From Myrica gale (Eukaryota; Streptophyta; Magnoliopsida; Fagales; Myricaceae): a stretch of 64,000 nucleotides of DNA. A program made the translations under genes and the position numbers. The stretch lies in NCBI GenBank assembly GCA_963930655.1, contig OZ005606.1:17090001-17154000 (forward strand). Direction: 5' to 3'. Positions 12,441 to 25,823 of the stretch are shown piece after piece; the stretch's first letter is position 1; each line of letters begins with the position of its first letter. The notes under the pieces were generated by a model that worked only from the letters and a program-made list of their open reading frames with translations, was not told the origin of the DNA and did no database searches.

Positions 12441-13876
12441 TGGATAAGAGGGTCAAAGTTGTGAGATTAACAAGATCTTGAAGATTATTATAAGATATTA
12501 AAGATGTTTGAAAATCGTTAAGAAGAATATTGTAAGATCCTAAGATTAAAGTAACGTAAGAGGATGAGTGAATTGAGTTTCTAAATTTTTTCAGTTTTAA
12601 TCCTCAAAATTGTATTTGCAAAGTGAAGACTAATTTTACAAAGTAACGACTAATTTAGCATAAATATTAAGTAAATATTATAATAATAAATATATAAGTT
12701 GAATTTTAAAGAGGGTTAGAAAAACAAACAAAATGATTTTTAATGGTTCGGCATATTTTGTTTACATCCACATCTCAAGCTTCTTTCTAAGCTTTGAGGT
12801 TTTCTCCACTATCTTCTAAATAGTGTATACTCAACTTTCGGGTGCTAGAGAACCTTACAGATGCTTTTATGAGCTCAACACTCATAACTCAAGTAGTTTT
12901 TCAGACACACCACTTACAACCTAACTAAGTTTGAAATATACCCTCTCTAAGCATTTTCTTTGGTGAACAACCTCACTAAAGGAAAGAAAACATTTTCGAA
13001 TGAAGAGATACATGAATTTTACTCTCTTAAAAATTGGATAAGAGAAAATGAAAATTATATTTCTTTTGCTTCACATAATGATGATAAGGTTGTGAAAGTG
13101 AAATTTTGTGTTGAATAATATGAGAAAAAAGTTTTTATATAAAAATCAAGGCTTTTGGATTCTTTTAAGGATAAATCAATTGTTTGGACGTCAATTCTTT
13201 ATAAAAATACCTTAAAATATCTTTATATAGGCCACAAAAGAAAACTAGCGGTTTCTAACCGTAGAGCCATTTAAAATCATTTATCGATGTATCAGTCGAC
13301 CGCTAGAAGTAGCATTGCTTCAAAGGTCATAAAATTGAAAATTTCATTCGCAGTACTATAGCATCGATCATTCGTGTAATGGTCAACCGTTACAACACTG
13401 TTCATATTGGCTATAACTAAAGCCCCTTTTTGATATTTTGAAATTCCAATATCAAAAACCAAATTCCCAAAAATACAAATAAGGCTTGGAGTTTATATCA
13501 AGATGATTTGAAAACACTTAAAGCATGTTTTGGTTATCAAACTTGTGATATGAAGGTTATACACGGTTTTAGAAATATGCAAGTGTGATTCAAATCCTTG
13601 TCAAAAGTGAAACTAAGAGTTATAAGATTGTATTATATGCTCTTGAATCTTTACTTTTGAGCTCCTTACATCTTCTTGATCTTCAAAATTCTTGTCTTTG
13701 GCTTTATGATAAAATGTCATTGTCTTTGAAGATGTTACTGTTGTAAAGTTAATCTATTGATTGAAATCATCGACATATCGATTGTCAATAAAAGCCAACA
13801 AAGATCACAAACTCTTGAAGAATTCTCGAAGACCGACAAAGAGAATCTGTAACTAATTTTTTGGAAGAAACTTTCA
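12441..13876 (+). mobile_element. Probable Copia-type LTR (left end uncertain)
   Basis: This AT-rich, non-coding stretch ends in TTTCA at 13872-13876. It is followed almost at once by TGGTATCATAGCC (13878-13890), which resembles the initiator-tRNA primer-binding site of Copia elements (usual form TGGTATCAGAGC). A frame starting ATGGATGAGATCAAG follows at 13935, as in Copia gag, but soon breaks. I infer the 5' LTR of an old plus-strand Copia element. Its left boundary and a partner LTR were not found. Confidence 0.5.
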
Positions 13877-15800
13877 ATGGTATCATAGCCGGATCAGTGC
13901 GAAGAGAAATTTTTTTGAAAACTCAGTTAAAAAAAATGGATGAGATCAAGTTGCTGTCAATTATTTTTGGACTTGTTTCGAAGCCCAATGAATAATTTAG
14001 ATTTTGATTGGAATAAATTATTTTTTGAAATCTCGTGTCCATAGAGGGAGAAAATTGTTTTCTTCTAGAAGAGATATAGGTGGCGACTCTCCACGCCGCT
14101 ACACCACCTAGTCGGAGGCGCGCCTGGTGTGACCGACGTGTCCCCTTAGCCAAAGAATAGGTTGGATCCACGGACTTAGAGAGCCAGTGATAGCACAAAA
14201 CACTCGTTCATTGCACTGATAGCACAAAACACCCGTTTGGGCCAACTGGGTAGGGCAACCCCAGCCATACCTGACCCAATTTTAGTTTTGAATACTTTGA
14301 GTTGTATTTTTTAAATAGTGGGCCGAAGAAAAATTTAAAGTGTGAGGCCCCTTTTTCAAGTTTTAAAGCTTGAATTGGAACAACCCAAATTTATTTTAAA
14401 TCAAACTTTTTGGACTGACCAAACTTCAAGCCCAAGTAGAATTTAAAAAAAATAGGGAAAATGGGGGGCACCACACAGGCTGTGCCCTGTTGGGGCAACC
14501 CATCGATTGATTTGATAAAGGCCATGGGCAGCCCGTGAGTGAGTCCATGTGGCAGGATTTGGTTGGGTCCAAGTCGGACCATGACCACATGATTCGACCC
14601 GAGTTTGACAGAGACTAAGGCCCATGATCTTTATTATCTTTTTTTGGTTGGACGTGTACCATGACTCATACAGGACCGATGGATCAACGGCTTGACCTGG
14701 TTTGACTGAAGTTGAATAAAAAAATTGAATAGGTTCAAATGCATGTGTTAAATGAGATTGTTTAGAGGAAAATAATCTCATGGCCCCCATTGTTGGTAGA
14801 TGTGAATTCTATTTGGTTGAGAGTTAGATAAAGCTAACATAGTTGATAAAATCTCTTGATCTTATATTTTGTCTCATTTATTTCTTTGGAAGATAAATGA
14901 ATATGTATGAATAGTGAGGGTGTTAACTAAAATAGTAGCACCGACCCATTTTAAAATTATATATCATTTAGACTATGGATACACTTAAACCAAATAAACA
15001 CATAAGTTAAAATAGTGGAGATTGTGTTTGTTTTGTTGCAAAAAAAATCAAGAGTCACGAATATTTCTATAGAGATATTACACAATATGAGATGAATTTG
15101 TAATGGATAGTTGTTATTCGCTTTTATAAGTTGTGTCATGGTTACTAAAATAGCATCATGTACACATAAGATAAAATTTCTTGATACGTATTATTAACAC
15201 TAATATAAATGTTTTATTCAAGTATTTTATTTGATTGTTGTGTCGAAGTAGAAGATACCATTAATTATTCGAAAACTTGAAACTAATAGATTCATATATA
15301 CATGTGAATTGAATTTCTATGTTTTTGTAGATTTATGATGTCAAACCTATACCCTTTATGTGATAATTTTGGATTGGGCCAAGTTTATTGTTTGAAAAAA
15401 GGAATCCTACTGATGGTATGCTTATAATTAAACTTGATTTAATAGAATGTTCAATAAATTCATGGTGTGTCAAATTAGACACCACCTCTCACATATGAAA
15501 TACTTTTCTAAGGTTTAAGGAAACCCAGAGATTAAGTTAAAGGGTAAGTTGTGATAAAGATGACAACAACTGCAACTGTTGCAACGACCTCCATTGGCAC
15601 TTTTCATTTGATTTGTAGAATTAAACTTTGATTTCGGATAACTGTCTTTATGTGTTCCAGAAGTTTATAGAAATTTTATTTCAGTTTCAAAAAATTTAAA
15701 TTAAAAGATCAGTCTATTACTTATGGTACTATTATTGATGGTTTGTATATTTTAAAAATTTTTGGACTTTGTGAATAGTATTGAGAAAGATGTTGATACC
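13877..15800 (+). other. Degenerate retroelement-derived sequence
   Basis: After the putative primer-binding site the sequence is full of stops. At 14,080-14,170 it holds a GTGGCGACTCTCC-like motif that occurs in plant LTR elements. A short direct repeat (TGATAGCACAAAACAC) lies at about 14,186 and 14,217. No intact domain is recognised before the pre-integrase remnant at 15.8 kb. Confidence 0.4.
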
Positions 15801-15829
15801 AGTGTTGCGACTTTAAAAGGAACAAGGAT

Positions 15830-16520
15830 GTGAATCCCACTTATATGTGACATCTAACACTTGATCATGCTAATCTGGATATGATCAACAAATTTGTGAG
15901 AGATGGGTCCTTAAACCTTATGAAAGTCGAACCCCAAACAGTTTGCAAGTCTTGCTTGCATGAAAAGATGACCAAGAATCCTTTCAAAAGAAAAATGATT
16001 AGTAATAGTTATTTCAGGTATGATTATTTGTACATGATGAAATGCAAGCCTGAATCCTTTGAAAAGTTTAAGGAATTTTAGAGTGAAGTGGAAAACCAAC
16101 TAGAAAGGAGTATCAAGATACTTAGTCTCTAAAGAGTTTAAGACTTATGTTAGAGATGGAGACATCATATCTCAGTTGAATCCTTCTACTACACCACAAC
16201 ATAATGGTGTTGTATAAACAAGAAACTGAACTTTATAAGATATTGTTCATTCAGAGATAAGTATGCATGTATTGCCTGTATACTTTTGGGGTTATACCTT
16301 GTAGGTGAATCCTTATATTATAAACAGGATACCCATTATGAATAGTGGACTGGTAAGACCAAGTCTGAATCATTTGAGAGTGTAGTGATGTTTAGCTCAC
16401 GTCAAAGAGTTTGATGTGGAGAAATTGGAATCGACGATTCTTTGTTGGTTACCCAAATGAATTCATTAGATAGTATTTTACAAGCTCAATTGAATAAGAT
16501 TTGAATATCAGAATTAATAC
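15830..16520 (+). pseudogene. Decayed Copia pre-integrase/integrase region
   Basis: The plus strand carries LDHANLDMINKFVRDG followed by CKSCLHEKMTKNPF at 15,860-15,990, the GAG-pre-integrase signature of Copia polyproteins. Broken frames downstream still show RIPIMNSG-like (about 16,330) and FFVGYPNEF-like (about 16,440) segments of the integrase C-terminal part. Multiple stops and frame changes make it a pseudogene, possibly of the same element as the LTR-like sequence ending at 13,876. No reverse transcriptase was found further right. Confidence 0.7.
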
Positions 16521-17100
16521 TATTTTAAAAAGATTATGACCTAACTGAACGCAAAAGCATGATAGTTCTATGCGAAATAGTCATGTGAGCTAGTAACTGA
16601 GGCAGATGAGATCAAATAGAATGGGGACATACTAAGCCTGTTGATGAGTATGAAGAGTTTGAAACACAGGAGTGTTATCTTTTCATGCCCTGTGCTAGTA
16701 CTTACTCCCTCGGTTGGCGAATAGGAATGACATGCACACAAACGAGAATTACCTCATGATAAAGCTCTTAGGATCGCTCAGATGCCCTCGAATTTCTGTA
16801 GTGGAAGAATTGTGATTAAAAACGGTTATTTGTTAAAAGGAAGGTGTTAAAAATTTAGAAGTCGTAAATCGATTAAGAAGCTTGAACGAAAAAAAGGTGA
16901 AATTGCGCAAAATATTGCGTCATGAATATTTGAAATTTATTTATGAAATCTTAGTAACGACTTGAGTTGAAAACTGATTAGTATTAAAAATTATTAAAAT
17001 GTGATTAAAGGAAATTAATAAACTTGTAGAAATAAAACAACATAAAGAAATACACATTTCTCCTTAAATAGAACACGGTTTGATTCAAAAGGGTCATTCG
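16521..17100. other. Unassigned AT-rich sequence
   Basis: I recognise neither gene nor repeat family here. The sequence probably belongs to decayed retroelement DNA. Confidence 0.4.
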
Positions 17101-19230
17101 AGAGGACTACAAAAGAATAGGCCTACGCTATACAAAATTGTGTGCTTCATATAGCTCACCTACCTATACAACAATGTTTCAAGGATTCAAAAGCAGTTTG
17201 AAACACTGTCACCAAAAGAACTAACTACATGGGTATAAAACAAACCCTAACCCCTACTCCTCATCCTCGGTATCTGAGGTGAGGTCGATGACGCCGTCGC
17301 CCGACGTGCTCATAGTGCCCTCCACCGGCTCGGGTGGATCATCCACTCAGCCAAGGTCGTCGGGGTTGGGAACTGGGAAGTCCTTCAAGTACCAGTGGGG
17401 CTTCGCTCCACTGAAACTTAGAAGTCCTCGAAGATCCACACTCGGATCTTCAAAACTACCACGTATTGCCCCTTGTGTAAAAGCTCCTCTGTCTCATAGT
17501 AATACATCGCCCTTCTTAATAATAGAAAAACATATGCAACAAAAATAAAAGGGGTGAGTCCTACAGACTTAGTAAGCTCAGGGAGGGGGGACATGCTATG
17601 CGTTCAAACATAAATTCATATTCTGAGACAATTAACATAAATGCGATGATTCATAACAAATATTGCATAAAAGCAGTGCAATAATGAGTGAAATGCACTT
17701 GAAATGCACTTGAAATGCACCCGCTCTACATCTGGGTTTTCTGAGGTATTCCCAGTGTCTGCTCTGTTCAATCCCAGAGTCGGGTTGTGTGTCCCTCATC
17801 TCTTTGTGGGACTGTCCCGTGACACCTGCACTAGAAGGAGCTCATCCACTCCTTGTAGTTGAGGGTTGCACTCTCCTAATATGTTTGGTATCGTCACCCT
17901 TAATTCAGGAATCACCTCTCAAGCTTGGGGTTCCTAAGATTTGTTTTCCCTCTCTTGTCTTGAATATCATTGATGCTCGAACATTGCACACAATGGCTAA
18001 TTCAAACATACAATGACTTAAGGGAAATAATCAACACGTACTTAAATGTATTGGAAAGCTTGCATAAATCTAAGTTCTCTTACTTGCTCAAACTCATGTA
18101 TTTTGTTTGAAATTCCGAAATTAGTGACATTATAGTATAGTTCTAAGTTATTTTAACTTTTTCCTTTGAATAAGAATTAATACCCTTTTTATTTTAATTA
18201 GACTTAATAGAAAAAAGTAATCATGTAAATTATTACTCAATATTAAAATCTTCACTAAATCCATGAGTGAAGGTCTCTTTGGCCTCCTTAGACCCTATTG
18301 GGCCTATCCCTAAGGTTTCAAGCTTTACTTTCATGCTCTACATAGCCATAAAGTTATTTTTCCTATTTGGACAGTTTACCCTAACGTTTTGTTAGAAATG
18401 CCGAAACTGCCCCCAGAGACCTCCAAGGGTATTTTTGACCTTTTTGATCTCATTTTGAGCTGAAAGTTTTTCCGGGACCTACTGAGACCTCATAAAACAA
18501 GTTTTTCATTTCTCATGAAAAAATTCCAAAGGAATGTTTGAGTCATTTTGGACAGCAAGCATATTTCACTGAAAAACCCTAGATTTCTCTTGCATGTGAT
18601 ATTTATGTACTAATACGCCTTAGATCTTATGATTCCAATCATTCTACTTAAACCGATAGAGTCACGACATGCATTTGATTATAGAACAACAAGATAATCA
18701 CATGCAATAACTCAATTAACTACAAATCGTTCCAAAAGTCATGCATGTGATGATTTCACCTTACAACTTCATCCTTAAGCCCTTCCATGCCATTCGGCAA
18801 TCATCAAGAACTCTTTTTTATAATATTTTGCAACAAATTTATGTAAAACACATCACAAAAGCATCAAAAATAACATGCACTAAGTTTAACAATGACCAAG
18901 GCCAACCCATGGCTCATTGGCCTTCAAAAGTGTATATCTCGGCCATTGATGTGGCTTAGCAATTCTTTAGGTCATAAAAAATAAGCACAACACCTTTCTC
19001 AAACAATATTCATGAAGAAATATCAACCATTTTGATCTCATTTTGAGCTGAAAGTTTTTCAGGGACCTACCGAGACCTCATAAAACACGTTTGTCAATTC
19101 TCATGAAAAAATTCCAAAGGAATGTTGGAGTCATTTTGGACAGCAAGCATGTTTCACTAAAAAACCCTAGATTTCTCTTGTATGTGATATTTATGTTCTA
19201 ATATGCCTTAGATCTTGCCAACACTGCAGG
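17101..19230 (-). mobile_element. LTR-like sequence of a Gypsy-type element, partly duplicated
   Basis: The stretch is non-coding. It has features common in plant Gypsy LTRs read in reverse, such as GTGAGTCCTACAGACTTAGT near 17,553. It also contains a ~190-bp segment repeated at 18,435-18,629 and 19,029-19,215. Ends and target duplications were not found, so family and strand are tentative. Confidence 0.4.
18435..19215. repeat. Direct repeat of ~190 bp separated by ~400 bp
   Basis: Segments 18,435-18,629 and 19,029-19,215 share TTTTGATCTCATTTTGAGCT and CCTAGATTTCTCTTG with scattered differences. They are direct repeats inside presumed LTR sequence and could be a segmental duplication or two overlapping LTR fragments. 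Confidence 0.85.
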
Positions 19231-20984
19231 AGATTCATCACCACAACAGAGATCGTTATCTCGCAACCACTTCCAGCTGGGGAGGAACTACTTAATTCTC
19301 TTTCCCCCGTAGGGCGATGTAGTCGTTGATTGACCACCTAACTATTATCAGAATGGAGAACTCAACGAATGAGAGAATAATGTTGTCTAGGCATGAGATC
19401 GCCGTTCAAGGTGTATGAGCTTTGACATGCTATGGTTGAATTCGAATATTCATAGAAGATCCCAACAGGAGCCAAACAAAGGATCAAAGGGTATACAGGC
19501 TAAAAGTTGGAACGAGATAAGGAATCCATTTCAAAACCAAGAGTAGTGCAGGACGTCAAGTTGTGAGCAGGTTGAACAAGTTGTGCACATATGGATAAGG
19601 TTGAGCAAGTCGTGCGCAGAGACATAGTTGGAGAATGCTCCTCTATTTACAGGAAAACCCACTCTTGATATTCATATTGATCAATCGATCTTCGCGTCCT
19701 GCCAGTTCGCTAAGTAGACTCACTCTACCGAGGGGCAACAAAGGCTGGAACTATTCCTATAAAAAACAACGGACCTACTTCTCATCCTAGGAGTTAGCAG
19801 ATATGATAGAGTCCCCTCCTCTTTCTTTTTTCTTCTTCTTTTTCTTCATTTATCTCCCTCACTTTCTCTCTTCTTCTTTCACTTTTTTTTTCTCTCTCTC
19901 TCTTCTCTCTCTTTCCTTCTCTCTTTCTTCTATCCCTTTTCTCTCTCCAAACTCACGTCAATGAACATTGTTGTGAGCCCCTTTCCCTTAAATACGAAAT
20001 CTATTTTTTTTTGTCTAATTCTACCTACTTACCTAGGGAAAATCTACATTGATTAGAGACATAATGATTAGGGAGACAATAACCACCACAAGTAATTGCA
20101 TCCATTGGGTAGCCACTTTTAGAAAAGAGGGAGTTGGACACATGGCAAAAAGTGAGATTTTGAAAATCTACACAATAAAAGGACCATGGGGTGGTTATAG
20201 TGGGCTTGGGTGGGTCTTGGGCCTCCATGGCACAACTGGGCTTCGGCCCAACTAGTTTCCCTAGGTCTAAGTCTACAATTTAACAACCCTAGGCTCAATT
20301 GTAATATAATTGCAATAATTAAGCATTTTAAAATAATTAAACTCAATAATAATCAAGTGCATGAAATAATAAAATCAAATTGGACCAATTACATCACAAT
20401 AATTTAAGAAATGAGAATTATTAAAACAAAGACTAAAAATAAAATATTTAATCAAAGAGGGAAATTTGGCCCTATATAAAAATCATCCAAATTAATCTAA
20501 AATTTAAAGGAAACAAAACTCAAGTCAATTAGGTAAATTAAACACATGTAATTGAAATGAAATGAAATGATCTTAATGCAAGGATTTAAAATCAAAGGAA
20601 ATAAATCACATAAGCAATTAATTAAATTAAAGATGTAAATCAGAATACTAAGATCATGAATTTAGAAATCAAAACAAATAACAAAGAGCACAATTACTTA
20701 AAATATTTTAGATAAGTGTTTCAAAAGTAGCACAAAAGGTGAGGGGTATCACATAGCTAGAAATCCATTTTGATAAGATGATCAAATAGTTTGATTTCTC
20801 ACAAAAAATGGATGTGTCTTGTGTTGACAAGAAGCCAGTGAGAGTTTATTAAAGTTTCTAGTTATTTATGTCATTTATATAGTAGTATTTGGAATGACGT
20901 CGTGGCATTGCCATCGGTAAAATATGGTTGATGGACCAATTTTCAAGTCAAAGACCTTTGGAAGAATTCCACTTTCTTGGAACC
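19231..20984. other. Unassigned sequence with a TC-rich tract
   Basis: No recognised gene. A pyrimidine-rich low-complexity tract, mostly CT and CTT repeats, runs from about 19,806 to 19,948. The remainder is AT-rich. It may include LTR sequence but I found no boundaries. Confidence 0.5.
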
Positions 20985-21071
20985 AAATTGTTTGACATTA
21001 ATCAAAATGAACCGTCGAGCCCATCTACCAAGACGATTACCAGAAATTAAAGGCTCAAACGACACAAGCAT
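20985..21071 (-). mobile_element. LINE fragment cut by an LTR element
   Basis: Sequence just left of the long LTR, including CCCATCTACCA and ATTAAAGGCTC, is homologous to the LINE endonuclease region at 30,000-30,090. The fragment stops exactly where the LTR begins (TGTGAGACCCC at 21,072). The LTR element probably inserted into a LINE copy. Confidence 0.65.
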
Positions 21072-24000
21072 TGTGAGACCCCGTAATTCATTTTTGCTAT
21101 ATTTCTATGTATTTGTTTTTTATTTAACTCAAGGGGCCATTTTTTTGGCCAATGTATGACTTAACTTTAATACTTATGGTATTTCGTTTTATTATCATTG
21201 TGAAATTTTATTGGTGCAATTCTATTATTTTCCGAAGAGCCGAATTTTTCAAGGTAGATTTCTTTTATGAGTTAATTTTTCCATTTGCTTATTATTATGC
21301 TACCATGATTTATGAAATTAATACCAAGAATATATGAAGAGAATTTTATTTCTTATTATTGCCGAAATTCTCTAAGTAAAATTCATTACATAATAATCTA
21401 TAGTTATGAAATTTTAAGTTGAGCATATAAATTATTTTATGTCCTTGATTAGGTAACCTTAATCTCCATTAGGTAGTCTTAAGCATCATTAGAAGAATTA
21501 TGTGATAAGTTGGTAGGTTTATAGGATAGCTTGATAAAGAACTAAAAGATAAGTTAGTGTGCTTATAGTGGAGATAGGTTAATGTGCCTATAAAGTAAAT
21601 CATGTGCTAAGAGATAGATAAAATGAAAAGTAGAAATCAAATGCAAGAGAGGAATTCACGTGAAATGGCATGAGAGGGCTGGAATAGCTTTTTAGGGTGA
21701 TTCACGTGAAAGGCTTGTGAGAGGAGACAAAGAAATAAAGTGAATTGAAGGAGAAAAGACAAAAACCATGTCAAACCGCCCATTCCATCCAATAGCATTG
21801 GACGATACAACCTAAGGCAATTTCTCCCTTTTTCTCACAATTTAGACTAGGTTCAAGTTTCCTTATTTTCCACTTCATTCCTCCGTACCTCTCTCTCACT
21901 CAGCTCATCTTTCTTTTGGCCGAACTCCTCATCACTTCACTTGACTGAGACACACATCACCTTCAGCTCATTTCTCTCTTGGTCGAGAACCCCACCCCTT
22001 TCACTTCTCCAAAGTAATTTCCTTCCCCTTTTCTCACGCCACTTTCAGAATTTCCCTCACCTCAAGCCTCATCACAGCACCCTTGCTCTCATCTCAACCC
22101 CCTTTGCTGTCACACAAGAGAGTGAAACCGAGAGTTAGAGAGGTAGAAAGTTCTGGTGTTAGCCGAGTGACATAGTAGGAGGAAGAGGTAATAGGACTTG
22201 GTCTTTGCATGTTTATCTCCCTGTTCTTTCCTTCATAGATTCTGACCTGAGTATTTTTATGTTAGATATTTTCTTTCCCTAACCAGCTCTTGTGTTCAGC
22301 AATAAAAGGTAAGTTATGGTTGATTTTCTAAATAGATTGGACTTGCATTTCCTTGAATATTTGTTAGATCTAGTGTATGAGAAGTGCTATGATGTTGAAT
22401 GAACAAATGCATGTGAAAATTGTTCTGAGATGTGAAAGAAAAATGTAGGTGAAGATGAGATATGATAGTTTAGGTTTCGGCCCTTTGGCTGTTATGACAT
22501 TTATGCATGGCCGAATGGTTTTCCTTGCAAGATCTTGAATATATCTTTTGATTAGCACCTCTTAGGTTGTGAACTTGATTGCTTGAGGAAGGGATTTTAT
22601 GTTGGATGTGAAGAAGATTGCAAGCATGTGATTTGTTGATGGCCGAATGACCTAGAAATGAAAATCTAGGTAATGGCCGAATGGTTTGGAGTAGAAAACT
22701 CTATGTTTGATGTTAAGGTTTGGTTCAATCTTGCATGCAATTAGAGATCACTAATAAGGCCAAGATTTGAGGTTCATTAATGGTGTAAAGAAAGGCTTAT
22801 GGTGTAAACAATGGTGAAAATTGTAGCATGCATCATTTTGAGAATTAGCATTAGTCATTTCATATGTTGGCCGAATACATTATGTGCAAAAATGAAGTGG
22901 AAACTTGGTGTTGTAAGTGTTAAGTTAAGATAGAAAGAAACCCTAAATAATACAAGAATAGAAAATGAGATTAGTGATGCAAGTATGTATAAAATGCTTA
23001 TAGCCGAATAGATGTAGTGCTAAAAGAAAGTTCTGTTGTGAAATGTAAAACCTAAGCATCTAATGCTAAGAAAAGTGCCACGGGTTGGATGGAAAAATGG
23101 AGAAAATAACCACGGGTTAGCCATGATTAGGGTTGGAAAAGATGAATTAGTAAGTTAACAAAGAATGACCTTAATGCATGAAATAAAGAAAATGTCAACT
23201 TTGAATTAAAACACTAAATAGCTTGTTGTTTGGAGTCTTGAATAAGATATGAAAATAATTGGAAGTAAGCCATGTAATTATGTTAATTAGGGCTTCGGTC
23301 AGTGGCCTAAACTTAAGGAATTAATGTGAATTGTAATGATTAAGAGAGTTGAAGGTAAACAAGGTAAAATGGCCATGATTAGTCAAGAGTATATTAGTGA
23401 AGTGGAGTAGATCAGCAAGTCTATAAGAGGAAAAAAAGGAGGTTAAGGTGGTGGAGTTTGATGGACATTAGGTTTGGTAAAGTTTAGAGCAAGGAAATTA
23501 GGTTAGACACATTAGTAGTTGCTGTTTTGGGTGTAGGATTCTATTATGTAATCTTGATTGCTTTTCTTCAAGTGTTTTATGAAAGTTTATTAAAGTAATC
23601 CTTTGTAAACAAAATCATATTTTCAAAGATACATACTTTTGGAAAACCGAAACAATTATAAGTATTTCTTTGAATGTCTATGTGATTAAATTCTTAAGCA
23701 TCTAAGTGAGATATTTGAATCGCTTGTAGGCGAACTTCATACCAAAACTCAAAGAAGACCATGGTAAGTGGATGTAAGTGGAGTAAGTATAAACTTACGT
23801 TTTTACAAAACTGGAATGATACACAGCATAATTTTATATGAGCAAGCATGACATCATAAGCAAGCATGACATGACACGAGCATTGCATGATTTCTAAAAA
23901 AAGTTTTATGCAATGATGTATGAAAATTTTATGATAAGTCAAGTTAAGTTAAGGGCTCTGGTCGGTACCGTACCATCAAGAAGGGCACCCATACCGAAGG

Positions 24001-24630
24001 ACGAATGCGAGAAGGATGAGTGAACCCTAGAGGTAAGTGCAACCACACTGAAGGACGAATGCGAGAAGGTGTGGACCTCCAAGGGTCGTGTCTAGCCACT
24101 GAAGGACGAATGCGAGAAGGTGGGCTAGCTCGACCAAATGAAATGTCCTCAAGGGAAAGGGAGACGGTTCCGATGGGAACACACAACCCTGACTTCAGGG
24201 GTTAAATGGAGCGTAAGTAGCCCACAAGTCAAGAAGAAAATACTTTCCAAGGACCATGTGTCATTTTCAAGTTCCAGAACATGTTTTTCAAGATCAAGAT
24301 TGTTACAAGCGCAAACATACATTTTCAAGAGCAAGTACATGTGCATATGCAACCATGAAGAATGCATGTGCATCAAGATTTACGTTTATTCATGTTTAAG
24401 TCATAAAATCATGTTTACAAGTTTATGTTTTCCCTTACTGAGTCTTTGACTCACAGTTTTCAAAATGTATCACTCCAGATGTTTCAGGTGAAGGAAGTCA
24501 GGAAAACTATCTGTCTTAAGAAAGAAGACGTTATGTATTTTGTTGTGATGACTGTTGACCGTTGTGGTCTGTCACTTAGGTTATGCAATTCCATGTGTTA
24601 TGTAATCAAGCTACTACTTCCTTGAAACCT
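21072..24630 (+). mobile_element. Long Gypsy-type LTR, 3' end missing
   Basis: Starts TGTGAGACCCCG, parallel to TGTGAGATCCCGG at 36,411, and shares several anchors with that LTR in the same order. These are a GGAATGATACACAGCA segment (23,814), a GGTACCGTACC palindrome (23,965), the stem-loop array (23,983-24,128) and a TGAGTC-TTT-GACTCA hairpin (about 24,440). The related LTR ends in GGGGCGTGACA at 45,017, which is absent here, so this copy is truncated on the right. No gag or pol is attached, so it is a solo or remnant LTR. The length (~3.6 kb) suits long-LTR chromovirus-like Gypsy elements, but family assignment is inference. Confidence 0.7.
23983..24200 (+). repeat. Three-unit stem-loop array plus two further hairpins in LTR
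   Basis: Three units carry the same ~20-nt loop (GAAGGACGAATGCGAGAAG) between arms that pair within each unit. The arms are CACCCAT/ATGAGTG (23,986/24,016, one mismatch), GAGGT+CCACAC/GTGTGG+ACCTC (24,030, 24,043/24,069, 24,075) and CTAGCCAC/GTGGGCTAG (24,092/24,120, one bulge). Downstream are GTTCC/GGAAC (24,167/24,176) and CCCTGA/TCAGGG (24,187/24,195). The related LTR at 44,071-44,336 has the same array with changed but still pairing stems. A role in the element's RNA is inference. Confidence 0.85.
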
Positions 24631-24639
24631 AATATGATG

Positions 24640-25800
24640 ATCTCTTTAGGTCAAATATTCAAGACAACATTCAGTCTATTGTATGATAAATGAGTTTGTA
24701 TAATACTCAACAAGGAATCCAATAATTTCTAGATGAGGCAGAATATTCAGTATATCTAGGTATTTAATCAAATCATATGATGATGATCTCTCTAGGTGTC
24801 TAGTCAGAGGTGTTTTGTAAAAATATTTTTAAAATTAATATATATGAGGGTTAAATGCACTTTGCACCCCTTATGTTCGGGAGTATTAACACATTGCACT
24901 CCCAATATTTTATTTTTGAGACATTGAGCTCATTATGTTATATCCCTAAAGATTTGCACCTCCGAGTGAAATTTGGCATCAAATTAGACCGTAATCTTTT
25001 ACACGTACGTCTCAAGTAAACTCAGTTCCTGTCAGATTATCGTATTGCCCTTGAATCTCAAACAAGTCACGATTGAAGGAGCTTCAAAACCCAATAGACA
25101 AAAATCGTGACTTGTTTAAAGCTCATTTAATCGTGTCTTGTTTAAAACCCAAGGGCAATACGATAATTTGATAGGAACTGAGGTCACGTGAGAGACACGT
25201 GTAAATGATTACTGTCTAATTTGACTATAAATATATATTTATTTATGAAATTATTTTAGAAACAATTTAAGAGTCCAATAGGTTCCGATTTGGAATTGAG
25301 AATTATATGAGCTAGGGATTTAACCAGTAATATTACACTGATCCTATTGGCCCATGTGGAATTATTATAAAAAAGAGATTTCATAAATCAATCTCATTTT
25401 CTTGCGGGTCAATTGTGATATGCTGATGGACATTATCGTAATTAATAGAAGCTCAAAATTCAGAATAAAATAATAGAAGGGAAATAATGAAAACGAGTTT
25501 TTCTGGGATCCTATGACCGAGATCTAAGATCTCTAACAATTCCACGTCATATCACAACTAGGATTTTATTAAAAAACTGACTATGAGTTAGTCAGTCGTA
25601 TAGTTGGCATAAAAAATTTTATTGGATTTTTACAATTGTGAGATCCACAAGACTCAAGTGGTGAGATCGACAAAATCTTGAAGATTGAAGATATGATGCA
25701 TACGAGCTAATAGGAATATAATCATATAACTGATTAAATTTCTAACTCGTGTAATTCTCAATTCTTTACTTGTAATGCATCGAGCTCTCAAATTGTTTCC
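24640..25800 (+). mobile_element. Copia-type LTR fragment (copy a), interrupted by a foldback
   Basis: Homologous in the same orientation to the solo LTR at 26,785-27,987. It shares GATGATCTCT-GGTCAAATATTC, CTCAACAAGGAATCCA, GGGTCAATTGTGATATG and GAGATCTAAGATCTCTAA-like segments. Its start is missing and it is split by a foldback element at about 24,850-25,240. It is non-coding. Confidence 0.7.
24850..25240. mobile_element. Foldback element inside an LTR
   Basis: An insertion relative to the related LTR at 27,480-27,500. It begins GGGTTAAATGCACTTTGCACC and contains a long imperfect inverted repeat. CAGTTCCTGTCAGATTATCG with CGTATTGCCCTTG on the left faces CAAGGGCAATACG with ATAGGAACTG on the right. 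The stem extends outwards to TTTACACG/CGTGTAAA (about 24,990 and 25,200). The terminal ends and duplication are unclear in AT-rich sequence. The type resembles MULE-like foldback MITEs. Confidence 0.65.
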
Positions 25801-25823
25801 AAAATATTTCACATATATATATA

